From a bacterium (GTDB taxonomy: Bacteria > JAHJDO01): a stretch of 17,814 nucleotides of DNA. Below the pieces are notes generated by a model, which was given only the letters and a program-made list of their open reading frames with translations, did no database searches and was not told the DNA's origin. Positions 7,567 to 14,747 of this stretch are shown here, piece by piece; positions within the stretch are counted from its first letter, which is position 1, and the number at the start of each line of letters is the position of its first letter. The DNA lies in assembly GCA_030671985.1 (NCBI GenBank), contig DAOVHI010000008.1:1-17814 (forward strand), in the 5' to 3' direction. A program made the position numbers and the translations under genes.

Positions 7567-8620
7567 ACTTCAGATCGGAAATTTATCCGCAAATATACCT
7601 ATTGTTCAAGGAGGCATGGGTGTCAGAGTTTCTCTTGCTTCGCTGGCTTCAGCCGTAGCAAACGAAGGAGGCATTGGTACGATATCAAGCATTGGTCTCG
7701 GAGATCTCGAAGCTTCTAAGCAAGAATATGAAAGAATATCCAGAGAAGCATTAGCAAATGAGATTCGCAAGGCTAGGAGCATGACAGACGGTCACCTCGC
7801 AGTAAACTTTATGGGTGTGCTCAGCAACGTAAATGATCTTATTAAAGTCTCAGTACAAGAAGGAATTAAAATAATCGTATTCGGCGCCGGATTGCCAACT
7901 AAACTTCCCGCTTTGGTCGAGGATCCCAGTGTAAACCTTGTGCCTATTATCGGTTCTGCCAGAGTTGCAGAATTTATCCTGCGAACATGGGACAAACGAT
8001 ATGGAAGAACCGTCGACGGACTGATCCTTGAAGGACCATTGGCAGGGGGACATCTCGGTTTTTCAGTAGAACAGTTAGAACGTCCGGAGGAATATTCTCT
8101 CGAAAAGCTTCTGCCTGAAATCCTGGAAGCGATTAAACCGTATGAAGATAAATACGGAAAGAAAATTCCCATTATTACCGGAGGCGGTATTTATAATGGA
8201 AAAGATATTGCGCGAATGCTTTCTCTAGGCGCTTCAGGAGTTCAGATGGGAACTCGTTTTGTCTGTACCGAAGAATGCAATGTGTCCCGGCAATTCAAGC
8301 AAGCTTATCTGAAGGTCAAAAAAGAGGACATTGTTATTATTAAAAGTCCTGTCGGCATGCCCGGACGAGCAATAAATAATCGCTTTTTAAAGGATTTGAA
8401 AATTAAAGGAAAGCTGAAAATAAATTGTCCTTACAGATGCCTCACGGCCTGCAAAGTTAAAACTGCAAGATATTGTATTGCGCAGGCTCTTGTAAATTCC
8501 TATTTTGGCGATGTGGATCACGGCCTCATTTTCTGCGGACAGAATGCGTATCGCATCAGTAAAATTACTACAGTTAAAGAACTTATCCAAGAACTTCTAT
8601 CCGGACTCAAAGAAGCATAA
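7553..8620 (+). CDS. FMN-dependent nitronate monooxygenase / FabK-like oxidoreductase
   Basis: A 355-residue TIM-barrel flavoprotein of the nitronate monooxygenase (2-nitropropane dioxygenase) and FabK superfamily. Family marks are PIVQGGMGVRVS near the N-terminus, EGPLAGGHLGF (160-170), ITGGGIYNG (208-216) and VQMGTRFV (230-237), which build the FMN phosphate site; H167 sits where the family's catalytic histidine lies. The C-terminal third carries a cysteine group (C292, C296, C300, C308 in CPYRCLTACKV...YC) that is not needed for the basic fold. FabK members are enoyl-ACP reductases, and coupling to fabF (14-nt overlap, GGAGAT ribosome binding site inside fabF) makes a fatty-acid role plausible. 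True nitronate oxidation cannot be excluded, so no symbol is given. Confidence 0.85.
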   Translation: MKIPKLQIGNLSANIPIVQGGMGVRVSLASLASAVANEGGIGTISSIGLGDLEASKQEYERISREALANEIRKARSMTDGHLAVNFMGVLSNVNDLIKVSVQEGIKIIVFGAGLPTKLPALVEDPSVNLVPIIGSARVAEFILRTWDKRYGRTVDGLILEGPLAGGHLGFSVEQLERPEEYSLEKLLPEILEAIKPYEDKYGKKIPIITGGGIYNGKDIARMLSLGASGVQMGTRFVCTEECNVSRQFKQAYLKVKKEDIVIIKSPVGMPGRAINNRFLKDLKIKGKLKINCPYRCLTACKVKTARYCIAQALVNSYFGDVDHGLIFCGQNAYRISKITTVKELIQELLSGLKEA

Positions 8621-8633
8621 GAAATATTTATGT

Positions 8634-8710
8634 TTTATATTTCAAGAAATGAAAGTGTTAATGCGTTTTTTATTGAGGTTTTAAGCAATTTTACGTATAG
8701 TAGCACTAAA
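8634..8710 (+). repeat. imperfect direct repeat, copy 2 (carries the methyltransferase promoter)
   Basis: Second copy of the unit at 6218-6290. It contains TTTATATTTCAAGA, ATGCGTTTTTTAT and TTGAGG...ACGTATAGTAGCACTAAA. It begins 14 bases after the oxidoreductase stop codon. The two copies are 2416 bp apart and enclose exactly the fabF pair. Confidence 0.55.
8673..8701 (+). promoter_or_regulatory. sigma70-like promoter of the restriction-modification operon
   Basis: TTGAGG (8673-8678), 17 bases, then TATAGT (8696-8701). The predicted start near 8708 leaves a leader of about 170 nt before the methyltransferase ATG. The boxes are closely related to the fabF promoter, which suggests a common origin. 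Confidence 0.5.
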
Positions 8711-8877
8711 TTAACAATAAACATTCAATGATTAATGTTAGGCGTTTATCAAATAACCCCGAAAGGGAGTAAATTTGAGGCAAATTTTGATTGGTGTTTT
8801 AAAAGTTTGTCCACGATTACGAAAATCAAAGCAGATCACAAATACAGTAATATTCAGATTTTTTCAAAGGTAAAAAA
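8709..8877 (+). other. long untranslated leader of the methyltransferase gene with an inverted repeat
   Basis: No coding frame is credible here. It holds an inverted repeat AACATT-8-AATGTT (8720-8739), a short CCCC-GAAA-GGG hairpin-like stretch (about 8757-8767) and, next to the ATG, an AAAGG ribosome binding site. The inverted repeat could be an operator, but no controller protein gene is seen. No known riboswitch was recognised. Confidence 0.35.
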
Positions 8878-11800
8878 ATGGATGTATTAGAAAAATTATA
8901 TTCAGATCTGGATTTTAAAAACGGTGAGTTGTTTTCGTCTGCCGATACTCCGAATTTTTGTCATAAAGATGTATGGCTGGAAAAAGGGGAGTGGCTCTCT
9001 GCAGCGAAACGAGCTGGCGCTGAAAAAGTCTTTTTTATTGAGAATAATCCAATTGCCGTTTTTGCAAAGTGTGGAGAAAGTGATGTGGAAAGGCACAAGG
9101 CATTCAATCGTATTTGGAGCCTTGCACGCCCCCGGCTACTGTTTTTAGCTTCGCATGGTGAAATAGCTATCTATGACCTGGCTCAAAAGCCGTTTGATTT
9201 TTCAGAAAAAAAAAGTAAAAATCGAAATAAACTTGAAACGCTGATTACACTACAGAACATAGAAAAAGCTGCTCAAAAATTACAGGACTTTCACCGCAAC
9301 AACATTGAATCGGGAAAGATTTTTGAGAAAGGTCGTTTTGGTGACCTGAAAAATCGAGCAGATAAGTCTCTGATACGAGACTTGAAAACTGTTCGCCGTG
9401 AATTAATTCAGACCGGTTTATCTGGTAAAAAAGTAAAGTACGCTCATGCACTGATTGGCCGTTCTATTTTTATCCGTTATTTGGAAGACCGTCAAATTTT
9501 GACGGAAGAATATTTTCGTAACGTGGCACGAAAGACAGCCGGGTGGACAGACATTCTGAAGAATGGATCAGAACACACCGCATTTGACTTTTCGAAAAAT
9601 AATCCTTTCTACCCGCGTGTTCTGGGAAATAAGGATTTTACTTACGCATTGTTCAGATCATTGGCTCGCGATTTTAACGGCGATATGTTTCCTGATGTGG
9701 ATGCAGAAGAAGCAACGGTAGAGCAGCCTCATTTGAATCGCGTTCAAGAACTCTTTTACGGCAATGCCGGTATTCAAAAAAAACTATTTTTCTATTCTTA
9801 CCGTTTTGACATTGTACCGCTTGATATTATCAGTTCAATTTATGAGGAGTTTTATCATCCTGCAACCATTGATGAGGAAAAGAAAAATAAAGTCCGTCAG
9901 GACGGGGCGTATTATACTCCGCCTGTTTTGGCGGAATTTGTTCTTTCCAGAACATTGACCTCTGAAGTCTTAAAAAAAGCTCCTCGCGTACTTGATCCTG
10001 CCTGTGGTTCAGGGATTTTTCTTGTTGAAGCATTCCGTCGAATAGTTCGCTATAAACAATATGAAAAAGATACTCCTTTGTCATTCAATGAATTGAAAGA
10101 TATTCTGCAAAAACAGATAGCTGGGATTGAAGTCAACAAAGAAGCAGCTGGGATTGCCGCATTTAGCTTGTATCTCTCCATGTTGCATTATCTTGATCCT
10201 CCTTCGATTAACGAGCAGATAAAACAGGGCAATAAGCTTCCTAATTTGATTGCGTCAAACAACCGTTCTAAACATCATTATCATTGTATATGGGTCGGTA
10301 ATACGTTTAACGTGAAAGACATTGAGAGTAATCCGTTGTGGATGAAACGTTTTGGTACTCAATGTGCCGATGTGATTGTCGGAAATCCACCGTGGGGCGC
10401 ACTGGGGAAAAAGTCAGATGAAGTAACCAAAATTCGGGAACGGGTTATGCTTGAATGGTGTCATAAAAATGATAAACCAATTGGAGATAATGAAAAGTCC
10501 CAAGCTTTTCTCTGGCGAGCGCTTGACTTTCTCAAAGATGGCGGAAGAGCGGGAATGCTTGTATCAGCAGGGATCTTATTTAAGCATGGCTCAACGACTC
10601 AGACTTTTCGTGAGCAGTGGATGAATAGCGTGCGCCTGAAGGAAGTTTTTAACTTTACGCATGTAAGGAAATTTTTTTTCAAAGGAGGAGTATCTCCATT
10701 TTTATCTGTCTGCTTTATAAAAGGAAGGCAAAAAGATTTTCCTGTAACTTACTGGTCTGCAAAACAGGTGATTGCTTTGGTAAAAACGCAGTCTGTGATT
10801 CTGTCAAAGTATGATGCCCATATTCTGCGAAATGAAAATCTAACCTCTAGTAAGTTGTGGAAAAGTTATTGGTTTGGTCGACATAGTGACTGGTTATTTA
10901 TTCAAACAATCAGTCGTTGGAAGCGCTTGCTTTCTGTTGTTGACAAGAAGACTTCTGCTCGCGGCTTTCAAGAAGGCAATCGATTAAAAAAATCAGACTG
11001 GCTTCTTAAATACAGAGAACTTCCTGTAACTGAATTCGAAAAATATTCCATTATTGATGATGATATGCTTATTGATCCTCCTAATCGGGTAGAATCACGT
11101 GGAAAGAATGAAGAAATATATTCAGGAAGTCGAATTTTAATTAAGCGAGGAATTCAGCAAAAGCAGGAACCCAAAGGACAAATAATTTCAAATTTTATTG
11201 AAGAGAAGTTTTGTTTTAGAAATTCCATTCACTGTATAAAACTTTCAAATAAGAACAAAAATAATTATTTGCTTCTACAAGGAATATTATGGTCATCTTT
11301 TGCAAGGTTTTTCTTTTTTTTCACCTCTTCCAATTGGGGTTTATGGCATTATGAGATTCATCTGGAAGAAATATTTAATTTTCCGGTTGGTAATTTATTT
11401 GAAAAGAGTAATAAAATGGCTAATAAAGTCATTGCTATCGTTGATAAACTCCGCAACTATCATCCTCAAAAACAGGATATTCTAAATCTTGACGGTGTAC
11501 CCGAAAAGAAGATTGAAGCAAAACGCAGGAAATGGGAAATAGAATTGGATGAGGCAGTCTTTGAACTTTACGGATTAAATGAAGAACAAAAAGATTTGAT
11601 CCACGATTGCTGTGAAGTTATACTACCATTTTTCTACCAGCCGTTTGACGGCATCGGCGCTATGCCTGCGGTAGTCGGCAATGATCGGTTTTGGATTGAA
11701 ACTTATATAAAGATTTTTTCCAGACGCTGGAACGCTTATCTTGGGAATGATGAAGAAATACGTGCGAAAGTTCATGTGGGCGCACATGGCAATATGCTGG

Positions 11801-12075
11801 CAGTCGAGTTTTTTCCGGCAGACAAAGGAGATAGTTGGAATCTAAAACCAAAAAATGATTCATGGAGATATATTCTGGAACAAATTGGTAAAGCATTACC
11901 ACAGCCCATGGGAATTTCTCAGATATTATTGGACGGTTTAGTTTATGTTATTTCAGACGATAAAATTATTATTATCAAGCGCAATACAAAACGTTTTTGG
12001 ACTCGCAGTCTTGCGCGGGAAGACGCTAACGCGACGTTGTGTAAAGCAATGCAGAAAGATGGGAGAGATTCGTAG
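8878..12075 (+). CDS. Eco57I-type adenine-N6 DNA methyltransferase with built-in target recognition (restriction-modification)
   Basis: A 1065-residue enzyme likely to transfer methyl groups to adenine in a specific DNA sequence. Motif I is LDPACGSGIFL (372-382), preceded by the GAYYTPP entry motif (343-349); motif IV is NPPW (503-506). Both are diagnostic of gamma-class N6-adenine methyltransferases of the Eco57I/type IIG family. Residues 1 to about 110 form an alpha/beta domain (AEKVFFIENNPIAVFAKCG, then RPRLLFLASHGEIAIYDL) that recalls the nuclease domain usual at this end, but without a convincing D...ExK set. Residues of about 600-870 look like a target-recognition region, including ILWSSFARFFFFF (803-815) and WGLWHYEIHLEEI. 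A C-terminal domain ends in KRFWTRSLAREDA (1038-1050). The stop overlaps the start of the nuclease gene by 1 nt. No separate specificity subunit is present. Its target sequence cannot be read from the protein. Confidence 0.85.
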   Translation: MDVLEKLYSDLDFKNGELFSSADTPNFCHKDVWLEKGEWLSAAKRAGAEKVFFIENNPIAVFAKCGESDVERHKAFNRIWSLARPRLLFLASHGEIAIYDLAQKPFDFSEKKSKNRNKLETLITLQNIEKAAQKLQDFHRNNIESGKIFEKGRFGDLKNRADKSLIRDLKTVRRELIQTGLSGKKVKYAHALIGRSIFIRYLEDRQILTEEYFRNVARKTAGWTDILKNGSEHTAFDFSKNNPFYPRVLGNKDFTYALFRSLARDFNGDMFPDVDAEEATVEQPHLNRVQELFYGNAGIQKKLFFYSYRFDIVPLDIISSIYEEFYHPATIDEEKKNKVRQDGAYYTPPVLAEFVLSRTLTSEVLKKAPRVLDPACGSGIFLVEAFRRIVRYKQYEKDTPLSFNELKDILQKQIAGIEVNKEAAGIAAFSLYLSMLHYLDPPSINEQIKQGNKLPNLIASNNRSKHHYHCIWVGNTFNVKDIESNPLWMKRFGTQCADVIVGNPPWGALGKKSDEVTKIRERVMLEWCHKNDKPIGDNEKSQAFLWRALDFLKDGGRAGMLVSAGILFKHGSTTQTFREQWMNSVRLKEVFNFTHVRKFFFKGGVSPFLSVCFIKGRQKDFPVTYWSAKQVIALVKTQSVILSKYDAHILRNENLTSSKLWKSYWFGRHSDWLFIQTISRWKRLLSVVDKKTSARGFQEGNRLKKSDWLLKYRELPVTEFEKYSIIDDDMLIDPPNRVESRGKNEEIYSGSRILIKRGIQQKQEPKGQIISNFIEEKFCFRNSIHCIKLSNKNKNNYLLLQGILWSSFARFFFFFTSSNWGLWHYEIHLEEIFNFPVGNLFEKSNKMANKVIAIVDKLRNYHPQKQDILNLDGVPEKKIEAKRRKWEIELDEAVFELYGLNEEQKDLIHDCCEVILPFFYQPFDGIGAMPAVVGNDRFWIETYIKIFSRRWNAYLGNDEEIRAKVHVGAHGNMLAVEFFPADKGDSWNLKPKNDSWRYILEQIGKALPQPMGISQILLDGLVYVISDDKIIIIKRNTKRFWTRSLAREDANATLCKAMQKDGRDS

Positions 12076-12752
12076 TGGAACGACGCGTTATACCTTCCAT
12101 CTCCGATTTATGGAACCGACATGAAGCACTCTATGTTGATGTTTTTTCAATAGCACTTGCTCTATTGTCAAAAAAAGCATGTCCTTTGAATCATGAAGAC
12201 AAAATTTCAGAACAGCTTTGTCCTATTCTAAACACTGTATGTTTCAATGAAGGGACCAAACGAAATTGTGAAATTCGTACGCCTGATTGGGAAAAACCCA
12301 TTCAGCCTGTGACTAATAATGAACTGAAAGGCAGAAGGGGAAACTGCCCTGATTTTACCTGCAAATGTTATAATCCGTTTGCTTCATACCCCGAAGAACA
12401 TGAAATAGTCTTGCATATTGAATGTAAACGTCTGGGTAACCCAACCAGTAAAAGGTGGAAACTTAATGAGAATTATGTGATCAAGGGAATAAAACGCTTC
12501 GATTGCCCCACACATAAGTATGGCGAATGGGCGTCTTCCGGAATGATGATTGGTTACATCATAAACATGAAACCGGAACAGATCGTTTGTGAGGTAAACA
12601 ACTTTCAGCAAAAACAATTTCCAAATAATTCATCGCTTTCTTTTGATTTTATTAACTCGCCTGTGTTCAGAGGAAAACAAAATCTGAAACGAAAAAATGT
12701 AAATCCCAAATTTTTTCAACTTGTCCATTTATGGGTGGATTTAAGAGTATAA
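12075..12752 (+). CDS. small PD-(D/E)XK nuclease-like protein, probable restriction partner
   Basis: A 225-residue protein that I do not recognise by name. It shows a PD-(D/E)XK signature: P92-D93, then 22 residues later E116-C117-K118 inside a hydrophobic strand (EIVLHIECKRL). This is the usual metal site of restriction endonucleases. Further marks are four cysteines around the site (C91, C96, C98, C117) and YVIKGIKRF followed by HKYGEW and SGMMIGYI, which look like conserved core segments. Translation starts at GTG 12075, which shares its G with the TAG of the methyltransferase; GGGAGAG upstream is a good ribosome binding site. The tight coupling suggests that it cuts DNA left unmethylated by the upstream enzyme. 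Nicking or a different antiviral action is also possible. Confidence 0.65.
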   Translation: MERRVIPSISDLWNRHEALYVDVFSIALALLSKKACPLNHEDKISEQLCPILNTVCFNEGTKRNCEIRTPDWEKPIQPVTNNELKGRRGNCPDFTCKCYNPFASYPEEHEIVLHIECKRLGNPTSKRWKLNENYVIKGIKRFDCPTHKYGEWASSGMMIGYIINMKPEQIVCEVNNFQQKQFPNNSSLSFDFINSPVFRGKQNLKRKNVNPKFFQLVHLWVDLRV

Positions 12753-12874
12753 CTTTTTTATACAGGAAACAAAACGGATTGGGATGGAAATATCTTGATG
12801 GATGCGCATGATAATGGGATGAGTACAGATTTTAAAAACCAGTTATTCCAATCGCTAGACTCTAAATCCCCCTA
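12753..12874. other. gene-free spacer after the nuclease gene
   Basis: Short frames here have no recognisable similarity and are interrupted. A weak A/T inverted repeat (GTATAA-CTTTT-TTATAC, 12747-12763) straddles the nuclease stop codon. If the fmt fragment to the right is a displaced gene end, this spacer may be the old downstream flank of fmt or the end of the restriction-modification insert. Nothing further can be supported. Confidence 0.4.
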
Positions 12875-12970
12875 CTATCGGAACCTGAACCCATTCTTAG
12901 CAGAGAAACCTCTGGTAAATTCTTCAAAAGATACTTTTCTACTACCCTCAAGCTGTATGTCCTTAATCAA
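12875..12970 (-). pseudogene. displaced 3' fragment of fmt (second copy of the gene end)
   Basis: On the minus strand this codes for LIKDIQLEGSRKVSFEEF, then TRGFSAKNGFRFR and a TAG stop (12877-12875). It matches the last part of the Fmt at 14739-15692 (LLIKEVQLEGGRKVSFEEF, TRGHPVKKGFR). At the DNA level 12882-12970 and 14752-14840 agree at 76 of 89 positions with no gaps. Several differences are silent or conservative (E/D, V/I), so the frame was under selection before or after duplication. Homology stops sharply at both ends. Only about 31 codons remain, too few for a formyltransferase, so this is a relic. The frame is open up to an ATG at 13003, but that part does not match Fmt well. Confidence 0.85.
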
Positions 12971-13002
12971 GTCTAAAATCCGTATTTTTACACAAAAACC
13001 CA

Positions 13003-13031
13003 TTGACACATAATAAATTATTCACTATCTT
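13003..13031 (+). promoter_or_regulatory. strong sigma70-like promoter of the receiver gene
   Basis: Perfect TTGACA (13003-13008), 17-base spacer, TATCTT (13026-13031). The predicted start near 13038 gives a leader of about 35 nt with an AAGGAG ribosome binding site before the ATG at 13074. It lies just right of the fmt fragment, inside the segment bracketed by the two fmt ends. Confidence 0.6.
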
Positions 13032-13073
13032 GAACACGATGAAGATAACTGTTCAATAAGGAGTGGATAAATT

Positions 13074-13505
13074 ATGAAATTAAGAGCTTTAGTATTTGAA
13101 GATGATGAGAGTATTTGTTTTATGATTGCTTCAATTCTTGAAAAAAGAGGATATGAAGTTTTTAAATTTTCTGAAGTAGGGGGTTGTCCTCTTTTTTTAA
13201 AACAAGATTGTCCTTGCCCGTTAAATTATGTCTGTGCTGATATTATTATTACCGACATTAACATGTCTGGGATAAACGGTCTTAATTTCATTGAAAATCA
13301 ATTAAATCATGGCTGTAAAGCTGAAAATATTGGTGTAATGTCCGGCACTTGGGACGATAATCAAATTAAGCAAGCCAATAAATTAAACACGCATATTTTT
13401 CATAAACCATTTGAACTGGAAAATCTTTTTAGTTGGCTAGAAGCTTGCGAAAGCAAAATAGATCCCGAAAGAAAGTTATCAGACTGGTTCATTAATAATA
13501 AATAA
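13074..13505 (+). CDS. stand-alone response-regulator receiver protein with a cysteine-rich loop
   Basis: A 143-residue single-domain CheY-like receiver. The acidic pocket is E9-D10-D11 (VFEDDESI), the phosphoacceptor is D61 (IIITDINMSGINGL), the switch Ser is in VMSGTW (S90) and the conserved lysine is K111 (FHKPF). There is no output domain, so it acts through protein contact or passes phosphate on. Between beta-2 and beta-3 is an unusual insertion with C38, C46, C48 and C54 (GGCPLFLKQDCPCPLNYVC), spaced like a metal or Fe-S site. No histidine kinase is in the window. It has its own strong promoter and precedes rlmD by 48 bp. AT-rich compared with rlmD. Confidence 0.88.
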   Translation: MKLRALVFEDDESICFMIASILEKRGYEVFKFSEVGGCPLFLKQDCPCPLNYVCADIIITDINMSGINGLNFIENQLNHGCKAENIGVMSGTWDDNQIKQANKLNTHIFHKPFELENLFSWLEACESKIDPERKLSDWFINNK

Positions 13506-13553
13506 ATTAATGGGATTATCTACCCTTCCCCAATACCTGCGTTCATATTTGAC

Positions 13554-14747
13554 ATGAATAATAAAGACACAATTACACTGAGAATCCAAGACGTGGTCTA
13601 CCGCGGACGTGGTTTGGCGCGGCTGGACGGCATGGTCTACTTTATTGACGGTGTGCTCCCTGATGAACTGGTGCGGGTACGGATCAGAAAGCAAAAAAAG
13701 AACTGTGCCGAGGCTGACATGGTGGAGATTCTGGAGGAATCGTCCCTGCGTATCGTGCCGTCTTGTGAGTTTGCTGAGAAATGTGAGGGATGTTGTTACC
13801 AACATATGGAACATGACGCAGAAATAGAATTCAAGCAGAAACAGCTTGTGAACCTTCTTGAACACATGGGCGGATGTTCTGAAGTGACCTGCAGAGAACC
13901 GATACGATGCCCATCCGCACTCGGATACCGGAACAAGATATCCATGCACGTGAAGAGACGGGGAAATGACAGGACTTTTGGATACTACATGAAGGACAAT
14001 AAGACCGTTCTTGATATCCCGAATTGCCCGTTGGCAATGAGCCCCCTTAACAATCTTCTGACAGAACTTCGAAAGGATTCATCATTCGGATGCGGTACAT
14101 CAGTCAATCTCAGGTACACGGAGCATGATGGCGCAGTGTATTGGACTAATCGCATCGTGCCTTCCAGCGCGAGACTGGTTGAGAAAACACCGCTTGGCAA
14201 TGTCAGCGTTCCAATAAAAAGTTTCTTCCAGACGAACCCACAGGTAACAGATGCGCTTTTCGACAGCTTGTCCGAAATACTAAATCGTACTGAACCTGAG
14301 ACAGTGATAGATATCTACTGTGGAGTGGGCATTTTTGCGTTCACAGCGGCAAAGATCGGAGCAAAAACAGTACTAGGCATCGATACAGACAAGCGCGCGA
14401 TCAATGCGGCAATACGCAACGGACAAACTCTGGATCTTGCTCAAGTGATGTTCCGGCATGGTTACGCAGAAGATCTACTAGAAGAAGCGCTGGACAAATT
14501 TAATATCAAGAACACGGCAGTAATACTTGATCCGCCGCGTGCCGGATTGGTGAAACGGGTAATTGAGATTTTAGGAAGAAAGAAACCTCGTGATATTATT
14601 TATGTGTCATGCGCGGCAGATACGATGGCACGTGATGTGAAGCTTCTGACCAATCATGGCTATCAACTTATAGACACAGGGCTCGTGGACATGTTCCCGC
14701 GCACCGCATATTTCGAATCCATCACACACCTGAGCTCATCATCCTGA
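13554..14747 (+). CDS. rlmD: 23S rRNA (uracil-C5)-methyltransferase, RlmD/RumA type
   Basis: This enzyme makes 5-methyluridine in RNA, most likely U1939 of 23S rRNA, from S-adenosylmethionine. The 397-residue protein has an N-terminal TRAM RNA-binding domain (1 to about 60). The [4Fe-4S] cysteines are C71, C77, C80 and C158 (CX5CX2C...C), as in RlmD. Then come FFQTNPQ (224-230), the SAM loop IDIYCGVGIF (252-261), DPPRAG (326-331), the catalytic Cys C353 in YVSCAADTMARD and the base E388. TrmA-like tRNA specificity is less likely because the Fe-S motif is present; RlmC- or RlmCD-type specificity cannot be excluded. No ribosome binding site is visible before the ATG. Two hand-counted 60-base lines gave 57% and 42% GC against 32% in the receiver gene, which hints at another origin. 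Its last 9 nt overlap the end of fmt on the opposite strand. Confidence 0.9.
   Translation: MNNKDTITLRIQDVVYRGRGLARLDGMVYFIDGVLPDELVRVRIRKQKKNCAEADMVEILEESSLRIVPSCEFAEKCEGCCYQHMEHDAEIEFKQKQLVNLLEHMGGCSEVTCREPIRCPSALGYRNKISMHVKRRGNDRTFGYYMKDNKTVLDIPNCPLAMSPLNNLLTELRKDSSFGCGTSVNLRYTEHDGAVYWTNRIVPSSARLVEKTPLGNVSVPIKSFFQTNPQVTDALFDSLSEILNRTEPETVIDIYCGVGIFAFTAAKIGAKTVLGIDTDKRAINAAIRNGQTLDLAQVMFRHGYAEDLLEEALDKFNIKNTAVILDPPRAGLVKRVIEILGRKKPRDIIYVSCAADTMARDVKLLTNHGYQLIDTGLVDMFPRTAYFESITHLSSSS

Noticed and set aside
12747-12763. Inverted repeat GTATAA-CTTTT-TTATAC as terminator of the restriction-modification operon
   Set aside because: The stem is only A/T-rich and six pairs long, and no T-run follows it. 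Too weak to call.
12795-13013. 72-codon plus-strand frame
   Set aside because: It runs antisense through the fmt fragment and the receiver promoter and has no recognisable features.
13479-13949. 156-codon minus-strand frame
   Set aside because: It is antisense to the TRAM domain and Fe-S region of rlmD.
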